DNA of 64,000 nucleotides. Origin: Asterias amurensis. Taxonomy: Eukaryota > Echinodermata > Asteroidea > Forcipulatida > Asteriidae. A program made the position numbers and the translations under genes. Within the stretch, counting starts at the first letter, position 1. Each line of letters begins with the position of its first letter. Positions 9,934-22,500 of this stretch are shown piece after piece. The notes beneath the pieces were generated by a model, which was not told the DNA's origin, did no database searches, and saw nothing but the letters and a program-made list of their open reading frames with translations. The stretch is from the NCBI RefSeq assembly GCF_032118995.1, contig NC_092666.1, positions 15,439,950 to 15,503,949 of the forward strand. The letters are read 5' to 3'.

Positions 9934-11530
9934 CTGCGTTTAAAGTATAGGAGAAACAAAAAATATTACTACACCATTATTAAAGGTAGTGGACACTATC
10001 GGTAATTACTCAAAATAGTTATTAGCAGAAAACCTCACTGCCCTCTGAAATGACGTAGTTTTCGAGAAAGAGTTAATTTTTTCCGCGAATTTGATTTCGA
10101 GACCTCAGATTTATAATTTGAGGTCTCGAAATCAAGCATCTGAAAGCACATCACAACTTTGTGTGACAAAATGTTTTTTTCTTCTTTCATTAATCTCGCA
10201 ACTTCGACAACCAATTGAGCTCAAATTTTCACAGGTTTGTTATTTTATGCATATGTTGATATTACCAATATTGTCCAGTGTCTTTAAGAAAATGGTCGAT
10301 AGCGGGCGTTATATATACTCCTCGCTGATAGCGAATTAAGTATTAACTCTTTAACAAAGCCTTTCGAAATTAGGCTGAATATAATAATATGGCCAAACAA
10401 AATTAACTTGCTAATCCAAAATGATCGGGCAGCCAGTCACAGACAATTTTCATATTGTAGGCCCCTTGCGTCAATATAATAGAGATCATTGGCCCCTTGC
10501 ATATGACGTCACAAGCTCAAACGGTCCCCCACTGAGGTCAAAGGAAGACGTATCATTGGCTGAGAGTTGTGCGTGGTGCGTACGTTCTTGCACGTTTCCA
10601 ATGTGTTACCTCATCAGCGATAATATATTATGGCAGCCAAATACTTTAAACAAATGGAAATTTACCTCTATATCGCTGATTACCAACTCCTCGTTTTTCT
10701 GCCTCAAAACTTGTTGAAGATTCCAAGTTGAAGATGGACATAGAGGGCGCTGCAAGAATCGTCACTGCCAGGATGCAAATAAGAAAGGTCCTCATCTGCA
10801 TGTGTGGGTGAAAAATAGAAAGTGACAAACCGAACCCCGTTGTGTACTTAATAATAATATATATATACAAGGCTCTTATTTATCGCTATATCACAACGTG
10901 CTTAGTATTTCGTCCTCCAAGGTATCTGGAGATACCGAGACCTTTTTCGTATAACGTGTTGTGACCCACATGCATGCAGAAAATAACCAAACCAGTAACA
11001 CCGGGGAGAACCCTTTTTTATTATAAGTGCACTGGTTTGTTTTACGTGCATTACAACACACAGATCTACGGCTATACGTCCCATTCGAAAGACGCAACAA
11101 TGATCGTTAGGGCTTGCTTAAGAACAAGTGGTATGGACCGGAACCCGAACCCACACTGGGCTGGAACATGAGAGTTACGTATCAAAAGACTTGAGCGTTA
11201 AGCTTCACAATTAGTCTAATAACGGCCAATAAAACTAGACACAATGTGACACATAAATGAATAAATCAGGAAATAAAATGAAAGATTACTGTTTAAAAAA
11301 TTGTCAGTCTCAAGTAAACCAACTAAAGCCTCAATGCAAGTTCCAATTAGGTCAACTTCAAATCTAACTCAATCTCAACCCAAGATGCCTATCTTTACAC
11401 GTACCTTGAAATTCTTCTCACTGTAGTATACAAGTAGATAAAACAGTCGTCAATCTTTGAGTCTCTTGCCTAGCCGCTTTGAAGCACAGAATAGTTATCG
11501 CTGTGTCTAGATTAAAATGGTCATTTTATA
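9818..11530 (-). CDS. Four-cysteine secreted peptide precursor 2
   Basis: Predicted coding exons are 10795-10666 and 9933-9818 (minus strand), joined in phase 1, giving 81 residues. The ATG at 10795 sits directly after a strong acceptor (CACCCACACATGCAG). Residues 1-20 are a signal peptide. A short acidic spacer ends EAEKR, then the mature part begins GVGNQRYRAC and has cysteines spaced C-x10-C-x-C-x13-C, ending ISISDRV-stop. The start GxGxxRYR-[RA]-C matches precursor 1 closely. A noncoding first exon (about 11500-11405, donor GTACGT) follows TATAAAA at 11530-11524. Two AATAAA signals on the minus strand (9582-9577 and 9565-9560) lie about 240 nt past the stop. Intron 2 carries a CRE/CCAAT-type repeat and a TIR element. 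The family is not recognised. Confidence 0.75.
9981..10287. mobile_element. 'GGACACTATTGG' TIR element, inverted, shortened
   Basis: The ends TTAAAGGTAGTGGACACTAT and TTGTCCAGTGTCTTTAA and the inner GAGACCTCAGATT palindrome identify it. It lies in intron 2 of peptide gene 2, opposite in orientation to the copy at 8743. Confidence 0.8.
10435..10625. mobile_element. Promoter-like repeat (CRE, inverted CCAAT), copy 2
   Basis: It contains GGCCCCTTGCATATGACGTC, CCACTGAGGTCAAAGGAAGA and ATTGGCTGAGAG in order. The same blocks occur inverted at about 22113-22270. It lies just downstream of the SP exon of peptide gene 2, that is, in its intron. Confidence 0.5.
10666..10795 (-). CDS. Signal-peptide exon of peptide precursor 2
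   Basis: The exon encodes MRTFLICILAVTILAAPSM and an acidic spacer with Glu-Ala-Glu-Lys-Arg before the mature start. Six bases upstream lies another in-frame ATG, but it falls inside the splice acceptor, so 10795 is the better start. The donor GTAAAT leaves phase 1. Confidence 0.75.
11042..11170. mobile_element. tRNA-derived SINE fragment
   Basis: CTACGGCTATACGTCCCATT and CGAAAGACGCAACAATGATC resemble the body of the SINE at 20025-20320, and CCCGAACCCACAC is a B-box-like remnant. Confidence 0.4.
11524..11530 (-). promoter_or_regulatory. TATA box of peptide gene 2
   Basis: TATAAAA on the minus strand is followed about 120 bp later by the donor AAG|GTACGT (exon end 11405). It therefore predicts a noncoding first exon of about 95 nt. 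Confidence 0.5.
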
Positions 11531-13400
11531 CCATACACGAACCAATAAACCAAATGGGTCGTCGTTTGGTGTGCACTGATTTCCCTTGACGTGTGTATTA
11601 ATTCTCTTTCCGGAATCCAATCACTGCCTTTTAGTTTGATTCATTAATCATTAACGATATTTTATTTTGGAAAATTAATATCTTCATCATCAACCTGATT
11701 ATTTTATAGTTGAATATCCTTTTAAGCATATCCCTTTGTTTTGCAGATTTAATGACCCGTGCTAATTAAAGCTGGGTTGGTGCTTGCTTTTTAACTAATT
11801 GGTTGTCTCTTTGTAAGGATAATGAAGATGTCATACAACTCGTATTGTATCGCTTGGCTAGTCAAGTATGAGAGGCTCGCCCCTTCCTGCTTGGGGCACG
11901 ACAAGCCCACTTGTACTACCCACTCTTTCCTTTTATTGTTAGATCGCGGTATTGACTTAGGGAAACCATTGACAAGATCGTAGTATTTGGTGTTTGTGTT
12001 TAATATTCTGGCAAATATTGAGAAAACACGGGCTGGTTCTGAGTTGTTTCCGCTTGTGTTTTCTCTTTCTAAGAATCGTTAATTTGACGTCATATCTTCT
12101 AAATAAATAAGATCCACGCGAATCTTGTTTTCTTTATCCAGAATGCAAAGCGCACATGTATTAAAAAGGAAACGGTCTTTTTAAAAACTTAACTGAAGTC
12201 TGATTACTGAAGAGGCAAGAAGTTCTTTGAGTATAACCTTATTTATCTTATATTCAAAGGCTGTATTACGTGAGACTGACTGTGGAAGCTTTACATAATT
12301 TGTGGACCTGCTGCGTACTGAAGGGACTTGAAACACTATAATTGACTTACGCACGTCCGCACACGCACTCACAGCTCTGTGCTGCAGTCACTATGTGAAC
12401 ATTAAACTGTTCGGTGAAATAAATGAAAATCCTGTTTACCAAACTGTATTTAAAGTAGACTGTGCTTAATTTATATATACCTCATTGGAAGAATATTCCT
12501 TTTAGAAAATCGCACAGAGGGACTTCGAACATATTGCAACACTTCACATCTTATAATAAGACATTTGCGTGTAATGTTTTGAATATTGTCTGGTACAAAG
12601 ACGTGCTTGATCACAAGTTGCCACTTAAGTTTAAATTCCTCAAGACAGTTGCATGATTCGAGGCAAGCTTTTGCTTTATTACGTAAGAGAGGGTGTACAC
12701 GACTCTGAATGGTACAAGGGCTTGCTCATCTGGAGCATCTGGAGGTAGCTATACAAAAGCTTGCCCCGAACCATCAGACATGGCAACTATCTTGATAGTC
12801 TGTGGAATCAGAAAGTCATGGTACCAGACACTATTCAAATATAACACGCAAACAGCTTATTGGAAGTCCAGTGGTGTACACCGGTTCTTATTTTTGACAC
12901 CGCATAGACAAGTTAGCGTGATGAACCATTTAAATATTGATGCCTTGCCATCGTAATTAGAGCGCAAATGATAGTGTGTGATCCATCAGTGTACGATTCT
13001 TATCACTCAACATCATGTGTTTACCTCATTCTATTTCATTTATAAAAGAATTATGGCTGTAAAGCCAAGGAAAGAATCCTTAAATTCTATAGCCAAGGCC
13101 CCATGGAGATAAGACAATAAGGACGTTTGAGTGTTAGCTGTGGGAGGAAAACCACAGAAGATTTTTCCAGGTAAAACCCACTCAGACTCCCCAATCCATG
13201 TTTCTGCAAGCAATACTATTATGTGGTTAGTAAGTTTGTATGCTTAGTATACATGCTTCATGAGATTGGACACCGATGGTCTGAATGTTGTGCTAAGCAT
13301 GCTCGAAAGATGTGCCATGTGTACTTCTTTTCCGGGTTGTGCCCAAACGTGTTAGTGCATGGTTGTATCACTGATCACTCCTCTATACACGACATGTGCT
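11531..13400. other. Non-coding interval between peptide genes
   Basis: No supported gene. Short open frames near 12181-12372 (minus), 12693-12956 (plus) and 13223-13408 (plus) lack splice-bounded or family support. The last two contain several cysteines, but not in the spacing of the peptide family. Confidence 0.5.
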
Positions 13401-13403
13401 CTA

Positions 13404-13788
13404 ATTAAAGGCAGTGGACACTATTGGTAATCGCAAAGACTAGTCTTCACAGTTGGTCTATCTCAACATATGCATAAAATAACAAACCTGTGAAAATTTG
13501 AGCTCAATCGTTCATCGAACTTGCGAGATAATAATGAAAGAAAAAACACCCCTGTCACACTAAGTTGTATGCATTTAGATGGTTGATTTCGAGACCAAGT
13601 TCTAAATCTGAGGTCTCGAAATCAAATTCGTGGAAAATAAATTCTTTCTCGAAAACTAACGTACTTCAGAGGGAGCCGTTTCTCACAATGTCTTACACCA
13701 TCAACCTCTCCCCATTACTCGTCACCAAGTAAGGTATTATGCTAATAATTATTTTGAGTAATTACCAATAGTGCCCACTGCCTTTAAG
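13404..13788. mobile_element. 'GGACACTATTGG' TIR element
   Basis: A full-length copy running from TTAAAGGCAGTGGACACTAT to TAGTGCCCACTGCCTTTAA, with the internal GGTCTCGAAATC palindrome. Confidence 0.85.
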
Positions 13789-15364
13789 AGAATGGAGTTT
13801 TAAACACCGTGCCCCCAGAGGAAAACCCCCAAAGTTGGTGTACTGGAACAACCCATAATGAAGGTTTGAATAATTCACATTAGAGAAGCTACATGGACGT
13901 GTCTCCGTGCCGTAGAAGATGTAATGACAGATCCAACCATTCAAGTTATATAGTGTTTTCTTAAGACTCTGTCGCATCTTCGATTTCCCGAAGGAGGAGA
14001 TCTCGTCTCAAGAAACTGTCTCGCTTCGCAGGTTTCTCTCCCTCTGCGGATATTCATAGTTTCTGGTAAATGAAGCAACAGACGCCTCAAACACACGAAT
14101 TACTGTCGCTCTGAAGCCTAGATAAAAGGTCCCAAGTCAGAAGGCAACACAAATACAGAGCTATGCAAATTGCACCACACCCACTCTAAGACAGCTTTTA
14201 AGAAAGTACAGCAATACAAGAAGATGCAATAATTGGCCTGGATTTGCTCAGTAGATTACAACGGTTTATCACAAATTTAGAGTTCCAATAATCCATAAAT
14301 CAATGGAAGCCAAAACGTTTTTGCAAGATAGGCCTTCCCGGATCTATAATAAAAACAGTTCAAATTACATTGAGGGGGAAGGATGAATGCCCTTTTCAGT
14401 TTTCACACTTCATAAATAATCCCCATGAAACAAACTCTAGGGTTCCTATAAGAGCTTTTACCCCACTACAACCCCGGAGAACGTTCACACTAAACACGTT
14501 TAGAACTCCCCCGGGTTACTGTTTTTCCCCGGGGAAATACACGGTCGCTTCACACTAACCACTTGCAATCAAACCATAAGAAATGCGCTGAACGAATAAT
14601 GTGACTTCAATTGGGAGTAAAAAGTTCATTAAAAAATGGTTCCAAAGCGCATGCATTCAGACATAACCACAAAGCTTTTAGTTATGTTTTTATCCTTTAG
14701 GTTAGAATCCTTTGTATGCATATATTTTTCCCTGTAAAGGTCAACAGTATCACAACAAACACATGCTCTCGACTCCAAATTTGGCTTTCCAATACTTCAT
14801 TCATAAAAAGGAAATGCTTTGTTCATTACAGAACCGCCATCTTTGTTAATCAAACTCTCTCGCCAGACGAGTCAACAAGACTGTCACTTGCCGAAGCGAG
14901 TACTGGTTGCTTTATTGGCTCACAATGTAGTCTCAATGAAGGTTCGCAAATACGAGTCAGAAAGAGTGGATGGATGGATGATGGACGACTCTGAAATAAA
15001 TTGAAGTCTCATGAAGATCTACACAATGATGCAAGTAACAAAGCTATTTGTCAGTGGAATCATCTGTCAGCCTTTTAGAAGACAATATATTTCACTATTT
15101 CATCAATGCCATTTTACGAAACATTCTAAAGGCTGTGTCACATGAAGTAATTAGCAACCAATTCTCAAGAAAATAAAAAACAACTTTTGAATAACAACTT
15201 CTTGGCTGATGGGGGCGAGATAACGTCGGGAATTAATTTGTTTAAATATACTCGGTTATTGATATTCCAATTATGATTGACGGAATCTTTTCGTGTAGAA
15301 TGGGCCTATAGTAAATACAAGCCTTTAACTTTCTCGAAAACATAAATTTAAAAGACTGTAGCTA

Positions 15365-15757
15365 TTTAAAGGAACACGTTGCATTGGATCGGACGAGTTG
15401 GTCTATAATAAGCGTTTGTAACCGGCTTTTTATATAAAATGCATGGTTGGAAAGATGTTTTCAAAGTAGAATACATTGATGCACACAAATTTGCCTCGAA
15501 ATTGCGTGGTTTTCCTTTTACTGTGCAAACCAACACGGTCGGCCATTTATGGGAGTCAAAAATTTGACTACCATAAATGGCCGAACGTGTTAGTCGATGA
15601 GGTAAAAGGAAACCCGTGCAATTTCGAGGCATGTTTGTGTGGATCAATGTATTCTACTTTCACAACATCTTTCTACCCATATGCATTTTATAACAAACGG
15701 TTACAAACGCTTTTCGAAGACCAAATCGACCGATCCAGGGCAACGTGCTCCTTTAAA
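15365..15757. mobile_element. 'AAAGGAACACGTTGC' TIR element, copy 2
   Basis: Starts TTTAAAGGAACACGTTGC and ends GGCAACGTGCTCCTTTAAA, with the same inverted inner arms as the copy at 4357. The central part (CGGTCGGCCATTTATGG / CCATAAATGGCCGAACG) is itself an inverted repeat. Confidence 0.8.
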
Positions 15758-17213
15758 TTTTGATTTACATTTTGGGGTAAAATCGGCTAAATCAAACCTA
15801 GCATCTTAGCTTTCAGCGTTACGAGAATCAACCAAAAATTTCCAAAGCAAAGCGTGCGACTGAAAACTGTATGGTAGGGCCATAGATTGCTGATTTGTAT
15901 ACAAAATTTTAAAGAGAGATGCAATAAAAATCACACCAACTTGGCTTATAACTTTCTAATTACGAACTGGGAGTGAAGTTGGTATATAAACAAAAAGTAT
16001 TCGTAACATATCTCGTTCGTGTCGTGAATCTGTGGTTAATAATGCATACAGCCAGATTTCAGTGCCATGGTAGTGTAACTTACTTAATGAGCAATGGGGA
16101 GGGGGAGCGGGCAGTCATCTAACAATGACCCCCCTTCGTTGGAAGTAAAAATAGCCATAAGGACGTCAACAGTGGGTATTTACGTAGAAACCATACAGCA
16201 TTGACCGCCCACTTCATACTACGCTTGTACAGTCTTGCATATCAAATACAACGCCAATAAGTGCCACAATAATAGTCTACGTATTCCATACCTACTGATG
16301 CGTACGTAAACATTCAGTAGCCTCGTCTTATGTTTACCTGTAAGAATTCTTAATAAAGACTCATCTAGAAGTACGTCAGCAGATGGTGCTTTAAGATTAC
16401 TGAAGACTTGTCTATAATTAACACTCATTGAAACAAAGACTTCACACGTGGTAGAAGCCGCCAACGTCTAATTGTAATTACTTTAATTATGAGAATAATA
16501 ACACTGTTCTTTAATTGGATACCAATTAAGTCTTATGTTCTAAAACATCGTAACACTACATGTACCACGGCTATGAAACTTTACGAAGTGTAACCGGTTT
16601 TAATTCGAGTTTGAATCCATCATTTTGGTGTTCATTAATTAGGTCATTGTCATGATTAAAGATGGCGGCCATGCATCAGTAAGGCTCGCGCACGGCTAAG
16701 CAATATGCAGCAGCCTGTGAAGGATGGGATCTATACGTCTTACAATGTACAGTACTGTTGTAATCGTGGTAGTCAGACACACAGTACAAACACCTTTATG
16801 TCGTGGTGTTTATTACTTAGTCTTCTAAGTATGTGTTCAGATGAGAGGTTTGATATTAAAATAAAATTGAAGGGACTGGCAGGGCGTGAATTTCACTCAT
16901 ACACGCTCGCTTTGCTGAAATGAAGAACGAAGAGCCACCCCTATAGGTTTTGTCCAATTACTGCATCTTATTTAGAAGCCTGGTGCAAGTTTAATTCCCT
17001 CCACCCTACAATCTACTGTTTTAAGAGGAATATCAATATCAACTTATACTGGTTTGTTTTCATTTACAACATAAACCGCATTGTCTTTTTCTCCCATCTT
17101 TGTATTGCTCAATTTACGTCTGTCCGGCAGCCTCAGTTCTCATTGCAATTGGAAAACAACAACAACTTTAACCAGCACTTTACATTCATACGAACTTAAG
17201 CCATTTCCACACT

Positions 17214-17505
17214 ACTCTATTCCCGGGGTTGCCCCAGGGGGTAACCGCTGGCCTTTTTTGCAGTACACCACCAGGGTTTTACCCCCGGTCTGCCCGGTCT
17301 TCCTCCAGTCTGCCCTGGCAAATGGGCATACCCCGGGGACTAGCAAACCCTGCTCCGGAGTAGGTAAAACCCCGGGGTAGTCTGGAATTGTGCAACCATC
17401 AGAATCCCGTCGGAGGAGGGAGACAGTGTGAAAGTGCACCGGAGCCTACCGTGGGATAAGTTCCGGGCATCTCTAGAGCCAAACACGGGGGTAAGGGATA
17501 CAGTG
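17214..17505. mobile_element. CCCCGGG-rich fold-back element
   Basis: Repeated and inverted CCCGGGGTT, CCAGGGGGTAA and CCCCGGGG blocks across about 290 bp, flanked by ATTCCACAC-like and AGTGTGAA sequences. Related sequence lies near 14450-14560 and 63795-63990. Noncoding. Confidence 0.5.
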
Positions 17506-17515
17506 TGAACATGAC

Positions 17516-17904
17516 TTTAAAGACAGTGGACACTATTGGTAAATTGTGATGAAGACCAGTCTTCTTACTTGGTGTATCTCAACATATGCATAAAATAACA
17601 AACCTGTGAAAATTTGAGCTCAATTGGTTGTCGAAGTTGCGAGATTTGAACGAAAAAATACCCTTGTCACACGAAGTTGTGTGCTTTCAGATGCTCGAGT
17701 TCGATCGGACCTCAAAATCTAATTCTGAGGTCTCGAAATCAAATTCGTGGATAATTACTTTTTCCCTCGAAAAAGACGTTACTTCAGAGGGAGCCGTTTC
17801 TCATAATGTTTTATACTATCAAACTCTCCCCATTACTCGTTACCAAGTGAGTTTTATGCTAATAATTTTTTTGAGTAATTACCAATAGTGTCCACTGCCT
17901 TTAA
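17516..17904. mobile_element. 'GGACACTATTGG' TIR element
   Basis: A full-length copy running from TTTAAAGACAGTGGACACTA to TAGTGTCCACTGCCTTTAA. Confidence 0.85.
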
Positions 17905-18534
17905 GTTAAGTTTTTTCCGATTGCATAATTCGCAATTGACGCAGTATTAAAAGTCAACCACCAATGCTTAAAGACACTACGGCATAAATGTGGACGTCAT
18001 CCTTCATTATTCACCCACACAGCTAGGCCTACGTGGTACCACAGTTGATTAGAGATCGTGTAGGTGGTTTGACTACTACCAGTAGCACTAAACAAGACGC
18101 GCCACTTTCACAGTGTGAGTGTAATTATTTAATGGTTGGCGCATCAGCAGGGGTTTATTAAGGTGACGCTAACCGGAAATAGAAGTGGTTTTGGCAACAC
18201 GGCTCGCAGGTTTGGCTTCAAAAGCTTTACCAGAAGGGGCAGGGGGCTCAGAACCCTTCCCCAAACCCCAAATGAGATCGACTAAATAGTCAAATGAATA
18301 GTTCGGTTCTTTAATTAGCCCCTTTCAAATTGTGTCTTTGCCCCCACTCTACCGCTCTCATACATTTTTTTATTTTTCTTAGAAAAAAAGAAGAAAAAAA
18401 AGTATTGTTGTGTCACTGAAAGGCTTAATCCTCCCAGCGTTTTGCAAAGTGCATTTTTTTTCCATTTTCGTAAACAAGTCTCTGGTTGCGCGGTTTAGTT
18501 CATTGCTTCATTCTTAGCCATTTCTGGATCATTT

Positions 18535-18895
18535 GGGCAAACCCTGGGTCAAACTGACACAGAAAGTGGTCAGGCCCTACACATAACCCGGAAATGGGTC
18601 ATTTCTGACCCGGGGTTTGTGCAGGAGGAAACAGTGTAACAAGTAGACCTGAACCCACTTCCGGGTTCTGATGAACGGATTCGGGGACCACAATGACCGT
18701 AAATCGGAGTCATAAACGTATTCCTGAGCAACTTGACCCTTCCGGGACACGATGACCCGAAATTGGGGCTGACCATAAAGGGAAGAAACATTCCTCCATG
18801 GTCTGACTCACTTAGACCCGGATATGGGTCACTTCTAACCCGGGACTTTGTTAAGTGTAATGTCAACCTCATATGGTAGGTCCATACACAGTATA
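18535..18895. mobile_element. Fold-back element with ACCCGG/GGGTCA blocks
   Basis: Blocks such as AACCCTGGGTCAAACTGAC, GAAATGGGTCATTTCTGACC and the inverted GGGTCACTTCTAACCCGGG recur across it. Fragments of the same family appear near 24600-24700 and 28900-28975. Noncoding. Confidence 0.5.
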
Positions 18896-19502
18896 TCAAA
18901 ACGTTTCACAGTCATCGAAATGTTCTTTTTTTATCAGGTTTTTTTCTTACTTATTGATCTGTTGATTCAACCAAAAAGAATAAAGTCACAATAAAAAAAT
19001 ATACGTTATTTACACCAAATTAAACCCTAAAGAAATCCAGGATTACTGTTTGAATGGAAATAACAGAAGTTTGAATTAATCGAAATCCCATCCCAAGTTC
19101 ACTGAACTTGTGTAATGACTCCTCAACCCACTGACACCTTCGAAATCATTTCGTCGAAGCCTTTCTTTTAATATCGACGAGTAGGGAGTGATGCAACCAG
19201 TAGTAGCCATAGCGGATTAAAAAGCAATTTCACTAATGGTTGAATACTTGTTACGCGGCTGCGCATCCGTGCGTAGTGCGCACAGCTCAGACCTATAACA
19301 ACACTACAACCAGCGCGCCTCAAGACGTAACAAATGATGCGTTAAGAGCAATAAGACGTTTAGAAGTAGGCGGCAAACTCCCCTGTCTATTCAAACACCT
19401 GTCGACGATCTCGCCTCCATTACCAATTCTTCAAATCAAAAGGGAGTTTGGAGAAAAGGCGCCTACTGAAAAATCACAAAGTTAGAGTTTCGGATTGAGG
19501 GA

Positions 19503-19508
19503 TATAAG
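19503..19508 (+). promoter_or_regulatory. TATA-like box of peptide gene 3
   Basis: GGGATATAAGACG lies about 30 bp before the presumed start of a ~90 nt noncoding exon ending CAAAAG|GTAAGG at 19619. The link to the coding exons 2.3 kb away is inferred from the shared gene plan. Confidence 0.45.
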
Positions 19509-22500
19509 ACGCTGGTTTAGAGTTTGACGGTCAGTTTACGAGAGGACAGCGCAAGAGAAAGTTCACGTTTGATTTTTCATAGCGATTTGAGAAATCTGGT
19601 CAGTGCGGCTTCGCAAAAGGTAAGGGTACTCTTAGAGGTTATACAGGATTCGTAGAGCAGGCAAATCATTATAGTTGCATACAATGTTCATGTTTTGAGG
19701 GATCAAGCATTTAACTGTGTACATGGGTTTAATCCGTTGTTGTTTGAGTCAGGAGAAAATAGTGAGTAATCATCTCATTGTCAGCATTGCCATCAACATT
19801 TTGGAATAAAGCTGTTGCGTTTTTTTTTTTTTTTTTTTTTTTTTCAGTTTTCAAATGCTGTTTTGCCGAATTTTAAATTTAATTTCAGAGGAAAATATTT
19901 ACCGAAAAAAAAGGGAAAATCTTGTGGCCGCTTTGGGGTGTTTTGGTGCAATACAAGCATCTATATGTACACAATTCAAGACTCGGAGAAGTGCATTTTT
20001 GTTTCCAGAATCCCATTGTCATTTGGGTCGTGGCTGAGTGGGCAAGTGCACTGGACTCGAGCTCTGGTGTTTCTGATCAGCAGAGTTTGGTTTCGAGTCC
20101 CGGTCTTGACACTTGTGTTCGGTTGGGTGCGTGCATTGTCAACCATGCCAGAAAACACCAAGACGAACCATTTTTTTTAAACTTACCGAGTTCTTTAACG
20201 CTTATTTCACAACACACGGGACCTACGGCTTTATTTCCCATCATTTCCCAAAGGACGAAGCAATAATGGATAAAGTGTCTTGCTTTGAAGACACCTGCGC
20301 TTTTAGCCCGTGATTTTATTCAAGCAGGATTTTATCTCAAGGATACAATGGAAATAAGCCGAAAATATTGTGTGTTTTGGGGGTAATCCTTGGATAATTT
20401 TGTGCAGTCCTTTTTTTCTTGCGTTCTTTTTGGTTTATCATATCTCATTGTCAATTCTCATTGTGTATGTTTTTGGCATGTTTTTATCCAAATAAATTCG
20501 ATCTATCAATCAATCAATTCTTGTAACACCAAAAATTATGTCAATGTTTCTTTTTTCCTCTCTACATCAAAAGTTGTATTTCTGATAATAATTACTAGAA
20601 ATCATCCGCAAATAATTCAAACTTAGTGAGGAAGATTGGGGTCGAGTTGGCTCAGTGGTTTGTTACTCTGTCTTCCACCTCTGTAGACCCCGGTTCGAAT
20701 CCCACCTCAGCCTCGCACGTGGATTGAGTTGTCAGTCCCTACCTGATTGTGAGGGGCGTCCCCATATTTGTTTTCCCATAAGTATAGTATCCCTCACAAA
20801 TTTCCCCATCAGTGTCGCCTCTTCTCCAATCAAATGAAGTAAATCCAAGATTATTAATTTTCCAAGGATGCCGAAGAAATCAAAGTTTTTTTTTGCGGAT
20901 CCCGTAAATTACAAAGCCACATTGACTTCATTCTGTCTCATACAGTACACATGACTTCACCACACTCACAAACAAAGAAGTCTAGCATCCGACTGTCACT
21001 TCATTAATCCATCTTAGAATTAGAGTTTCTAATCAGGACACGGCTGATGATACTTCCCCCAGACTAAAAAGAAAACCTGTTGGAGAAACTAATTAAGTGG
21101 TTTTTCCTCCAAACTAATACGCAGTGTGGTTTGATTGGTCATCCATCAACTAGTGCAATTTATTCTGGCACTGCCGCTAGCTAATTAGTCATCGGCTACG
21201 GGAGCCAAGCTTTAATGTTAAAGACAGTGGTAAGAGCCGACTCAGATCTGACTCCCAAGTGGCAATTAGCTATGCTCCTCCCCTCCGAGTCAGTATGAGC
21301 CACGATCTTGTCAAGTGAATGGTTCTGACCAAATTTTAAGGCCAGTTTGACTTGGATTTGCGTCCCTGGTGAGAAACAGGGAGGAACAGAACAATCTTGT
21401 AGTACGCCTCACACAAAATGGCCAATTGAAATTTTGCAGTTAATCTGCACTCCATAATCTTCCAAGTCTGATTTGACCCGTCCTTTATGGGTCTGGCTAA
21501 TTTCTGAGGCTGGTTATAAATCGGATTCTGAGTCGGTATCCATTTTATTATTTTTTTTGACACAAATTCCGGGTAAAACTTTGTGTCCATCTTGGTAACT
21601 TGATTTCATTTTTCAATGTACTCGATTTGAGAATAAAAAAATTATGCATTGCGGTATCTTTATTAAGGTGGTACTTGTGTGTTTGGGCTATCAATCAAAC
21701 TTTTCTTCGATTATTACTAACGTTGTGTTTACTACTGTGGTTTGGGCTAAATATTATGGGTTCTTTTTTAATTGCAAGGGTCAAATGTTCCACAGTCGGT
21801 TTACTATACCAAGACTGAAACATTTTAACCTTTCCATCTGAAGTCCTGTAAAACAGTTATTTTCATTCTCTATAAACGTACAGATACACATACACAGAAT
21901 CAAGATGGCGTCTAAAACTCTGCTCACAGTATTTGCAGTTGCTATGGTGATCTCATTAGCGTCAGCTTTTTTGGATGACGACGACGATGACGTAGATTTC
22001 TTGACACCATTAGAGGAGGAGCTCGCAAAGAGAGATTTTAATGACTTCCTAAGCTTGGAAAAGAGATCGTACCCAAGTAAGTATAAAACATAAAGATGTA
22101 ATAATTTGAACGCTATAGACCCAACCTCCACCGCTGAGGTCAAACAGTGTTAATGTGCACATACGCACCGCGCACACCTCTCAGCCAATGGGAAGTCTTC
22201 ATTGACCCCAGTGAGGGTGCAGTCGGTCGGCATGTGACGTCAAGCAAGGTATAAACAATGTGCGATAAGCACTATACGCGCTTAGTGTTTTCCCGAGTCC
22301 TGGGTTAGGAAGCAACACAATATTCACAGGCATAAAACTTGGTGAGGTTTCGACTCCTCGACTCCCGGGTTCTATAACAAAGAAAATGTATACCCAATTC
22401 CCAAGACGTTTGTGATAGCTGTTTTAGAATTCATGCCGAAAGGGGCGCAATTACAACGGGCATACGCACACACAATGCCGGTCACGGACGTCTCGAGCCG

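Larger units (their letters stand above)
13789..19495. other. Non-coding, element-rich interval
   Basis: Holds the elements listed separately at 15365, 17214, 17516 and 18535, and scattered SINE-like fragments. A minus-strand open frame at about 16464-16219 ends at a donor-like GTAAAC but has no recognisable domain and no partner exon, so I do not call it. Otherwise I see nothing. Confidence 0.5.

Noticed and set aside
13223-13408. Cys-rich short frame considered as a fourth peptide gene
   Set aside because: Cysteine spacing does not match the family, and there is no signal-peptide exon with a phase 1 donor upstream.
16219-16464. Minus-strand open frame ending at a donor-like GTAAAC
   Set aside because: No domain, no clear acceptor and no partner exon found; left uncalled.
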